Positions 1-5,735 of a DNA stretch of 8,558 nt are shown one piece after another. Origin of the DNA: Sporomusaceae bacterium (GTDB lineage Bacteria > Bacillota_C > Negativicutes > Sporomusales_B > UBA7701). Under the pieces are notes generated by a model that saw only the letters and a list, made by a program, of their open reading frames with translations, made no database searches and was not told where the DNA came from. The DNA is taken from assembly GCA_022839045.1 (NCBI GenBank), contig JALHDI010000115.1, forward strand, positions 1 to 8,558, written 5' to 3'. Position 1 is the first letter of the stretch. Each line of letters starts with the position of its first letter. A program made the translations under genes and the position numbers.

Positions 1-4
1 CGTC

Positions 5-238
5 TCATTCATGACGCAGGGCCACAATCGGATCCACCTGGGCGGCATGCATCGCCGGATACAGGCCGAATAAGATCCCGATCAGCATGCTGATCAGCAG
101 CGGCAGCAGAATCCCCCAAAGCGTCAGAACGGTAGCCATTCCGCTGAAGATCGTAATCAGAAACGGGATAAAGACCCCCACCCCAAGGCCGATGATCCCG
201 CCGCCGACGATCACCACATCAGTGCCGCCTGTCATCAC
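5..238 (-). pseudogene. C-terminal remnant of an FtsX/MacB-type ABC transporter permease
   Basis: This 77-codon ORF encodes two hydrophobic membrane segments (about residues 7-31 and 38-60). It ends in the motif GLYPAMHAAQVDPIVALRHE, which closely matches the conserved C-terminus of MacB/FtsX-family permeases (GLYPA..AA..DPI.ALR.E). A full permease of this family has about 400 residues with four membrane segments and a large extracytoplasmic domain, so most of the protein is missing. It can start at GTG 238-236 or ATG 235-233. The ATG shares one base with the asd stop codon, and AAGGAG inside the last asd codons sits at normal Shine-Dalgarno distance, so it could be translated by coupling to asd. 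No start codon lies further upstream in this frame within the preceding codons. I read it as a truncated gene fused behind asd by rearrangement. A functional two-helix membrane protein is the less likely alternative. No cognate ATPase is visible. Confidence 0.6.
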
Positions 239-1275
239 TGCTGCTCCTTGTGCCCTACCAATCCCATCTGCACCATCTTCTCGGCGATCTGGACGGTGTT
301 CAGCGCCGCACCCTTGAGCAGGTTGTCACTGACGACCCACATATTGATCCCACTTCTGAGGGTGAAATCTCGTCGGATACGTCCGACGTAGACACCACGC
401 TTGCCCTCACTGTGGATTGCCATCGGATATTCGTTGACCCCTACGTCATCGACTATGGTAAGCCCTGCGATGCTCTCCAAGGCATGGTAGACCTCAGCAA
501 GTTCACACGGGCGCTCAAACTCAAGGTTGATGGACTCACTGTGGCCCCGATAGACCGGCACCCGCACTGCGGTCGGGCTCACCTCGATGGCGCTGTCAAG
601 GATCTTGTGGGTCTCCTCGACCATCTTCCACTCCTCCTTGGTGTACCCATTCTCCAAAAAGACGTCGATCTGGGGGATGAGGTTGAAGGCGATGGGATAG
701 TGTTCGTCGAGCGAGGCCACGGGCAGGACGGACGCCGACGGCTGACGGCCGTCGAGGAGTTCGCGGAGCTGGCCGTTGAGTTCGTCCACGGCGGCTTTGC
801 CGGCCCCCGAGACGGCCTGGCAGGTGGAAACGATGACCCGCTTGAGTTCGGCGTGCTGGTGGATGGGGTTGATGGCCAGGGCCATGATGATGGTTGAGCA
901 GTTGGGGTTGGCGATGATGCCGTTGTGCTTGTCGATGTCGCCGAGGTTGACCTCGGGCACGATGAGCGGCACGTTCGGGTCGAGGCGGAAGGCGCTGCTG
1001 TTGTCGATGACCACCGCGCCCGCCTTGACCGCTTCCGGGGCCAGGACCTTGCTGATGGGGCCGCCGGCGAAGAAGGCGATCTGGATGTCGCGGAAGGCTT
1101 CCGGGGTGGCTTCCTCGACGATGTGGTCGCTGCCCCGGAAGGAGATGGTCGTGCCCACCTCGAGGGCGAGCAGCCTGAGTTTGCCGATGGGAAAGTTGCG
1201 GCTGGCGAGGATGTCGAGCAGTTCGGTGCCGACCGCTCCCGTCGCCCCCAAAATGGCTACATTGAATTTCTCCAT
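235..1275 (-). CDS. asd: Aspartate-semialdehyde dehydrogenase
   Basis: This enzyme reduces L-aspartyl 4-phosphate to L-aspartate 4-semialdehyde with NADPH in the cytoplasm, at the branch point to lysine/diaminopimelate, threonine and methionine. The 346-residue product has the family's normal length. An N-terminal NADP-binding fold carries GATGAVG (10-16). The catalytic cysteine is C126 in NPNCST, and the general-base histidine is probably H245 in RGHSESIN. The C-terminal signature W-V-V-S-D-N-L-x-K-G-A-A lies near residues 313-324. ATG 1275-1273 was chosen because AAAGGGGG lies 6 bases upstream and the Rossmann fold begins right after it; an upstream in-frame start at 1386 would place the sigma-54 promoter inside the gene. 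The promoter at 1335-1349 points at this gene, implying sigma-54 control, most likely by the divergent activator. Codons in the 3' third (below about position 545) include AGT, AGA, CGA, GGA, GTA and ATA, which are scarce in the 5' part. The protein family is certain; the promoter link is inferred. Confidence 0.95.
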   Translation of the reverse strand: MEKFNVAILGATGAVGTELLDILASRNFPIGKLRLLALEVGTTISFRGSDHIVEEATPEAFRDIQIAFFAGGPISKVLAPEAVKAGAVVIDNSSAFRLDPNVPLIVPEVNLGDIDKHNGIIANPNCSTIIMALAINPIHQHAELKRVIVSTCQAVSGAGKAAVDELNGQLRELLDGRQPSASVLPVASLDEHYPIAFNLIPQIDVFLENGYTKEEWKMVEETHKILDSAIEVSPTAVRVPVYRGHSESINLEFERPCELAEVYHALESIAGLTIVDDVGVNEYPMAIHSEGKRGVYVGRIRRDFTLRSGINMWVVSDNLLKGAALNTVQIAEKMVQMGLVGHKEQQ

Positions 1276-1334
1276 TCGTATCCCCCTTTGTACCCGCTGT
1301 ATGGAATTGAATAAAACACCACCCTTTTTGTAAC

Positions 1335-1349
1335 GCAATATCCGTGCCA
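1335..1349 (-). promoter_or_regulatory. Sigma-54 (-24/-12) promoter of asd
   Basis: On the minus strand the sequence reads TGGCACG, then GATA, then TTGC. This matches the sigma-54 consensus TGGCACG-N4-TTGC(A/T) except for the base after TTGC (G). The GG and GC dinucleotides have the required 10-base separation. Transcription would begin near 1323, giving a leader of roughly 48 bases before the asd ATG. Such promoters need an AAA+ enhancer-binding protein, and one is encoded divergently next door. Activity is not proven. Confidence 0.82.
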
Positions 1350-1405
1350 GGAGCACCAAACCCTTATCCGGCGGGCATCGGGGCAAAACGGGCCGGGGAA
1401 GATTA

Positions 1406-1420
1406 TTTCAAATATTGAAA
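1406..1420. promoter_or_regulatory. Candidate upstream activator site (dyad TTTCAA-ATA-TTGAAA)
   Basis: This is a perfect inverted repeat with 6-bp arms and a 3-base centre. It is centred near 1413, about 90 bases upstream of the predicted sigma-54 start of asd. Enhancer-binding proteins with Fis-type helix-turn-helix domains bind such dyads as dimers, typically 80-150 bases upstream. It sits between the activator gene and asd, so it could serve both. The binding protein is inferred from position only. Confidence 0.45.
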
Positions 1421-1463
1421 CAGACGGCCCGCAATCGCCGCCGTTGCCCATTTGTGAAAATTA

Positions 1464-1479
1464 CGTTTTTTGAAAAACG
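1464..1479. promoter_or_regulatory. Second dyad in the divergent region (CGTTTTT-TG-AAAAACG)
   Basis: This inverted repeat has 7-bp arms around TG and is centred near 1471, about 150 bases upstream of the predicted asd start and about 77 bases before the activator ATG. It shares a TTGAAA core with the dyad at 1406-1420 but is not an obvious copy. It could be a second activator site or an autoregulatory operator. An A/T-rich chance palindrome is possible. Confidence 0.3.
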
Positions 1480-1503
1480 GAAAGGAATTTCCCGTCGCGG
1501 CGG

Positions 1504-1519
1504 CAAAGTATCAAAGTAT
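1504..1519 (+). repeat. Tandem 8-bp direct repeat (CAAAGTAT x2)
   Basis: Two adjacent perfect copies of CAAAGTAT lie 30 bases before the activator start codon. Function is unknown; they may be part of a regulatory site. I found no convincing -35/-10 pair for the activator gene in the rest of the 273-base gap 1276-1548. Confidence 0.3.
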
Positions 1520-1548
1520 CGGGAAGAATTTTTTGTCGGGAGGTTGTC

Positions 1549-3228
1549 ATGCCGTTAAAGATCGGTATTGTCGGCTCGGAACGGCAGTGTTTGCTGCTGC
1601 TGAACGTGTTGGCCGCCCAGGACGAGCTCAGCGTGTGCGCCGCCCTGCCGCTGCCACGCGAGGCCCTGGCCCTCAAGCGGTTCGGGCCGCACCGCGCCTT
1701 GGTGGCCGCGTCGTGGGAGGAGTTGGTCGCCAGGGGGCCGGAGGCGGTGTTCAGCTTCGTGCCGCCGTCCGATCTCCCTGCGGGCTGGCCGCCTGCCGGC
1801 GTGGAGCTGATCGGCTTCCGCACCGCCCACGCGGTAAGCAGCCTGCTGAGTTTGCTGTCCCGCCAGCTGACCTACTGTGAGGAGCAGCGGGTGAAGTATC
1901 TCAGCGCCCTGAACGCCGTTACCGAGGGCATCCAGATCATGAACGAGGCGGGGATCATCGAGTACATCAACCCGGCCTTTTCGACGATCACCGGCATCCA
2001 TCCGTCGGAGCGGATCGGGACGAACGTCTTCCAGGTTTCCCCGGACGGCGCGGCCGCGCGCGTGCTGATGTCCGGCAAGGCGGCCACCGGGGTCCGCAAC
2101 CAGGCGGTGGGGTCATGCGCCGATGTGATTTCCAACGGGGCGCCGATTTTTATGGCCGGGACGCTGCGCGGGGCGGTGGTCGCCTTCCAGGAGGTGACCG
2201 ATATCATGCGCCTGTCGGAGGAGCTGAGCAACACCAAGGCACTGGTCGAGTCGCTGAGCCGCGAGCTGGGTGCGGCCAAGTACACTTTCGCCGAGATGAT
2301 CGGCGCCAACCGCAAGGTGTTGGAGGCGATAAACTTAAGCAAGCGGGCGGCGAAGAACGATTCGACGGTGCTGATAACCGGGGAGAGCGGCACCGGCAAG
2401 GAGATCGTCGCCAACGCCATCCACCACGCCAGCCCCCGCTGGAATAAGCCGTTCATCACCGTCAACTGCGCCTCGATTCCTGAGGCGCTGCTGGAGAGCG
2501 AGCTGTTCGGCCACGAGAAGGGGGCGTTCACGGGCGCCCACAAGGCCAAGGCGGGCAAGTTCGAGCTGGCCAGCGGGGGGACGATTTTCCTCGACGAGAT
2601 CGGCGACCTCAGTTTCAGTACCCAGGCCAAGCTGCTCAGGGTGCTGCAGGAGAAGGAGGTCGAGCGGATAGGCAGCAATCAGCGGCAGGCGGTGAACGTG
2701 AAGATCCTCGCCGCGACGAACAGGAACCTGCAGAGCATGGTGGCCAAGGGCCTGTTCCGAGAGGATCTCTACTACCGGTTGCAGGTGATAAACGTCTCCC
2801 TGCCGCCGCTGAGGGAGCGCAAGGACGATATCCCGCTGCTCGTCGACCACTTCCTCCGCCGGATTTGCCAGGAGTCGGGGCGGCCCGTCCTACAGATGAG
2901 CGCGACCAGCCTCGAGCTGCTGCTGGCCCATTCGTGGCCGGGCAATGTCCGCGAGTTGCAGAACGTCCTGACGCGGGCGGCGACGATCTGCGACGGCGAT
3001 GAGCTCCTGCCGGGCAATTTCCGGTTTTTGTCCTCCGGCGCGGCGCACGAGACGCTGCCGGGCGAAGAGCCCGTCCTGCCGCTGCAGGAGGTGGAGAAAA
3101 CGATGCTCATAAGGGCGCTGAAGAAGCACGGCTGGTCGACGGCCGGAAAAAAAAGCGCCGCCCAGGAGCTCGGGATCGCTCTGGGGACGCTGTATTACAA
3201 GATCAAGCAGTACCAGCTCGGCAAGTGA
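1549..3228 (+). CDS. Sigma-54-dependent transcriptional activator (PAS, AAA+, Fis-type HTH)
   Basis: This 559-residue enhancer-binding protein should remodel the sigma-54 RNA polymerase closed complex using ATP. Residues 1-90 begin with a beta strand and GIVGSERQ and look like a degenerate Rossmann/nucleotide-binding module. A PAS sensor domain spans about 115-220 (EGIQIMNEAGIIEYINPAF near its start), followed by a short likely coiled linker (221-242). The AAA+ domain (about 248-480) shows Walker A GESGTGKE (278-285), the sigma-54 contact loop GAFTGA (325-330), Walker B GGTIFLDE (343-350) and the sensor motif WPGNVREL (463-470). The C-terminus (513-557) is a Fis-type helix-turn-helix. There is no receiver domain, so it is probably controlled by a small ligand or redox signal rather than a histidine kinase. 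ATG 1549 has GGGAGG 5 bases upstream. It is divergent from asd, whose promoter is sigma-54 type, so asd is the leading target. The signal it senses cannot be read from sequence. Confidence 0.92.
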   Translation: MPLKIGIVGSERQCLLLLNVLAAQDELSVCAALPLPREALALKRFGPHRALVAASWEELVARGPEAVFSFVPPSDLPAGWPPAGVELIGFRTAHAVSSLLSLLSRQLTYCEEQRVKYLSALNAVTEGIQIMNEAGIIEYINPAFSTITGIHPSERIGTNVFQVSPDGAAARVLMSGKAATGVRNQAVGSCADVISNGAPIFMAGTLRGAVVAFQEVTDIMRLSEELSNTKALVESLSRELGAAKYTFAEMIGANRKVLEAINLSKRAAKNDSTVLITGESGTGKEIVANAIHHASPRWNKPFITVNCASIPEALLESELFGHEKGAFTGAHKAKAGKFELASGGTIFLDEIGDLSFSTQAKLLRVLQEKEVERIGSNQRQAVNVKILAATNRNLQSMVAKGLFREDLYYRLQVINVSLPPLRERKDDIPLLVDHFLRRICQESGRPVLQMSATSLELLLAHSWPGNVRELQNVLTRAATICDGDELLPGNFRFLSSGAAHETLPGEEPVLPLQEVEKTMLIRALKKHGWSTAGKKSAAQELGIALGTLYYKIKQYQLGK

Positions 3229-3249
3229 CACTTGCCGGGCTGTTTTTTT
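3215..3249 (+). terminator. Intrinsic terminator of the sigma-54 activator gene, overlapping its stop codon
   Basis: CGGCAAGTG (3219-3227) and CACTTGCCG (3229-3237) form a perfect inverted repeat that can be extended outward (A-T, G-C, C-G and one G-T pair) to 3215-3241. It is followed by seven T at 3243-3249. The TGA stop (3226-3228) lies in the hairpin, so the last codons contribute the left arm. It works only for plus-strand transcription: on the minus strand the hairpin is not followed by T residues, so glpC has no evident terminator of its own here. Confidence 0.88.
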
Positions 3250-3274
3250 CCGGGTCGCGCCCGGCGGGGCGGCG

Positions 3275-4480
3275 TCACAATTCGTAGCCGGGTTCGTAGG
3301 CTTTTCGCAAAACCGATATGGGGTGCAACACCTTGGCCCCGGTGCCGTGGGCGATCTGCAGCCGGCAGGTACCGCAGTCGGCGAGGACGACGTCGGCCGG
3401 CGCGGCTTTGATCTTGGCGAACAGCTCCCGGCCGATGGCCATGGAGATGTCGTAGCGATCGGCTTTGAAGCCGTAGCTGCCGGCGATGCCGCAGCAGCCG
3501 GCGTCGAGGTCGGCGACGGTCACGCCGGGCAGGGCGGCCAGAAGCTCCAGGACCGGCCGGCCGATGCCCTGGGCGCGCAGGTGGCAGGGGGCGTGGTAGA
3601 GGTATTTGCCGCCGCCGGGAATGAAGGCGGTGTTGAGCCGCCCCTGGTCGTGGAGCGCAAGGAGGAATTCCATGACGTCGTAGGTGCGGGCGGCGAGTTC
3701 GTCTGCGCCGTCCACGGCGAACAGCTCGGCGTATTCCTGTTTTAGCATCAGGCCGCAGCTGGTGCAGGCGGTGAGGACGGGGACGCCCCGGCGGGCGTAA
3801 TCGGCAAGGACGGCGAGGTTGCGCCGCGCCGCCTGGCCGGCTTCTTCGAGGTAGCCGCCGGTGACGAGCGGCACGCCGCAGCAGGCGAGGCCGGGGGGGA
3901 CGACGACCTGGTAGCGGTTGGCCTGGAGGACGGCGATGAGGTCGAGGCCGACCTGGGGGGCGTTGTAGTTGATGAAGCAGCCGGGGAAGAAGACTACTTT
4001 GTCGTCATAGGGCTGCTGGCGGAGTTTGCCATACTGTCTGAGAAAGGTGCGAGGAGCGTAGCGGGGTAGCGGCCGGCTGCCGGAGATGCCGATGGCTTTA
4101 AGCATCCGGCGGGTGACGGGATTGGCCATGCCGAGGTTAGCGAGGGGCTGGGCGGGCATGGCGAGTCTGGCCAGGTGCTCGCCGTGGGCGAGGATCCAGT
4201 CGCGCAGGCGCCGGCCGTGCTTTTTGACATGCTCGGCCCGGGCCCGCATGTTGAGCGCGGCCACCGGCACGCCGGAGGGGCAGGTGACGTCGCAGGTCTT
4301 GCAGTTGGTGCAGTAGGCGAGGGCGGCGTCGGTGGGGGCGCCGGCCTTGCGGAAGCGTTCGGCGGCCGGGCCGGCCAGCTTGGGGCCGGGGAAATCGCGC
4401 ACGACGGCGGTGACCGGGCAGAGGGCGGTGCAGGAGGCGCACGCGGTGCAGGCGTCGATGGTGTCGTTACGTTTTTTCAC
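3275..4480 (-). CDS. glpC: Anaerobic glycerol-3-phosphate dehydrogenase subunit C (iron-sulphur, membrane-anchoring)
   Basis: GlpC carries electrons from the GlpAB catalytic dimer to the membrane quinone pool. The 401-residue protein matches the usual length of about 400. It has two ferredoxin-type 4Fe-4S motifs, C11-C14-C17-C21 and C57-C60-C63-C67, each followed by proline. Two CCG (heterodisulphide-reductase-like) domains follow: C168, C200-C201, C239, C242, then C299, C329-C330, C369, C372. GTG 4480-4478 was chosen because GGGAGGG lies about 6 bases upstream and the product then starts close to the first cluster, as in known GlpC. Extending to 4597 would add only low-complexity Ala/Ser/Thr sequence read out of glpB. 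The start overlaps the glpB stop by 14 bases, indicating coupled translation. It is the last gene of the glp cluster and converges on the sigma-54 activator with a 46-base gap. Confidence 0.95.
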   Translation of the reverse strand: MKKRNDTIDACTACASCTALCPVTAVVRDFPGPKLAGPAAERFRKAGAPTDAALAYCTNCKTCDVTCPSGVPVAALNMRARAEHVKKHGRRLRDWILAHGEHLARLAMPAQPLANLGMANPVTRRMLKAIGISGSRPLPRYAPRTFLRQYGKLRQQPYDDKVVFFPGCFINYNAPQVGLDLIAVLQANRYQVVVPPGLACCGVPLVTGGYLEEAGQAARRNLAVLADYARRGVPVLTACTSCGLMLKQEYAELFAVDGADELAARTYDVMEFLLALHDQGRLNTAFIPGGGKYLYHAPCHLRAQGIGRPVLELLAALPGVTVADLDAGCCGIAGSYGFKADRYDISMAIGRELFAKIKAAPADVVLADCGTCRLQIAHGTGAKVLHPISVLRKAYEPGYEL

Positions 4481-5735
4481 GGCTATCCCTCCCTGCCGCC
4501 ACGCCGGCTTGCCAGCCGCTGACGACGGCGACGCCGTTGCCGGCTTTTTCGTAGCTGTAGTCGCAGCCGGCGAGGATAGCGCCGGCGAAGCGGACATTTT
4601 CTAAGATGACCCGGCCGGCGGCGTCCACCGGCCGCAGCCCGCGGTCGGTTTCGACGCCGAAGCGGGCGAAGGGCTGCGGGCCGGGCGCCAGCAGTCGGGG
4701 GGCGCTCCAGGCCTGCTGGTCGGCGGGGACGGCCAGGGGCAGCCTGAAGACGCTTTCCCTCGCGACGCCGGGGAAGCTCTCCAGGCCGCCGCCGAGGAAG
4801 CCGCCGGTGGCGAAGACGAAGGCGCGGGCCCGGTAGCGGCGCTCGCGGTCCCGGCGGCCGGTGACGATCGCCAGGCAGCGGCCGTTTTTGATTTCGGCCC
4901 CGATGACTTCGGCCTGCTCGAGGATTGCTACGCCCTGGCTCCTGAGGTAGGCGAGCAGCAGCGCCCTGAGACGGAAGCCGGTGACGGCGGGCGGGGTGCC
5001 GGCGATCTCGACCAGCCGGCAGCCGGAGGCGGCTTCGAGGGCGTCCCGGGCCGCGTAGCCGGGCCGGGTGCCGAAGACGGGCGGCATGAGGACGAACCGC
5101 CCGGGTGGGAGACATTTTTTCAGTTGCGCGGCGCATTCTTCGCGACCGGCTTCGCCGTCCAGCCAGCGGGCGACGTCGAGGGCGGTGGCGTCGCGGCCGC
5201 CGGTGAAGCCGCAGTCGATGGTGACGACGCTGTAGTGTTTATCATAGCCAGAGCGGCGGGAGAGGCCCCGGGCGATCATTTCCGGCCGGTAGTCCTTGAG
5301 GCCGGCGAAGCCGAGGATTACGAAACTGTCGGCGGCCGACGCCCCGTCGGCGTCCATCGTCCGGGGGACCAGGCAGGCGGGTTTGAGCGTTCCGGCGGCG
5401 GTGGGCAGCCAGAGGTTGCCCGCGAGCGAACCGCAGTACGGGTAGCCGGCCGCCGCCGCGAGGGCGAGGAACCAGTCGGTCGCCGCCTGAACGGCCGGCA
5501 GGCCGAGTTTGCCGTAGGGGTGGCTGTCCGGCAGGGCGGCGATCGCCGCCGCCGGGTCGGTTACCGGGCGGCCGTCCGCGCCGTAGCCGAGGATGTCGAT
5601 CGTGCCGCCGCCGATGGTGACGGCGCCGGCCCCTTTGGCGGCCAGCAGCACCCGCGCTCCTTCGCCGGCGGCCGCGGCCGCGGCGGTCAGGCCGGCCAGG
5701 CCGGCACCGACGACGATTACGTCATATTCCTTCAT
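4467..5735 (-). CDS. glpB: Anaerobic glycerol-3-phosphate dehydrogenase subunit B (flavoprotein)
   Basis: GlpB pairs with GlpA in the cytoplasmic catalytic dimer that oxidises sn-glycerol 3-phosphate to dihydroxyacetone phosphate. The 422-residue length is close to the family's roughly 420. The N-terminus has a flavin/dinucleotide-binding strand with GAGLAG (10-15), followed by the GlpB-type IGGGTIDILGY segment, the HPYGKLG segment, and FATGGFLGGGLES further on. These are recognisable counterparts of E. coli GlpB segments. ATG 5735-5733 overlaps the glpA stop by 14 bases and GGAG lies 9 bases upstream. The 3' end overlaps glpC by 14 bases. Codon use is strongly G/C-ending, as in glpA and glpC. 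No anomalies were seen. Confidence 0.93.
   Translation of the reverse strand: MKEYDVIVVGAGLAGLTAAAAAAGEGARVLLAAKGAGAVTIGGGTIDILGYGADGRPVTDPAAAIAALPDSHPYGKLGLPAVQAATDWFLALAAAAGYPYCGSLAGNLWLPTAAGTLKPACLVPRTMDADGASAADSFVILGFAGLKDYRPEMIARGLSRRSGYDKHYSVVTIDCGFTGGRDATALDVARWLDGEAGREECAAQLKKCLPPGRFVLMPPVFGTRPGYAARDALEAASGCRLVEIAGTPPAVTGFRLRALLLAYLRSQGVAILEQAEVIGAEIKNGRCLAIVTGRRDRERRYRARAFVFATGGFLGGGLESFPGVARESVFRLPLAVPADQQAWSAPRLLAPGPQPFARFGVETDRGLRPVDAAGRVILENVRFAGAILAGCDYSYEKAGNGVAVVSGWQAGVAAGRDSREKT

Noticed and set aside
1276..1386. A longer asd start at 1386
   Set aside because: It would add 37 residues not found in the family and would put the sigma-54 promoter inside the coding region; ATG 1275 has a strong ribosome binding site.
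3250..3265. CCGGG-TCGCG-CCCGG hairpin as a glpC terminator
   Set aside because: The stem is only 5 bp, and on the minus strand it is followed by A residues rather than T.
4467..4480. Programmed frameshift at AAAAAA fusing GlpB to GlpC
   Set aside because: The glpC frame needs a +1 shift and the A run is not in a standard slippery heptamer register; the separate GTG start with its own ribosome binding site explains the overlap.
4481..4597. A longer glpC start at 4597
   Set aside because: The extra residues are Ala/Ser/Thr low-complexity sequence read out of frame from glpB; GTG 4480 has a good ribosome binding site and matches the family length.
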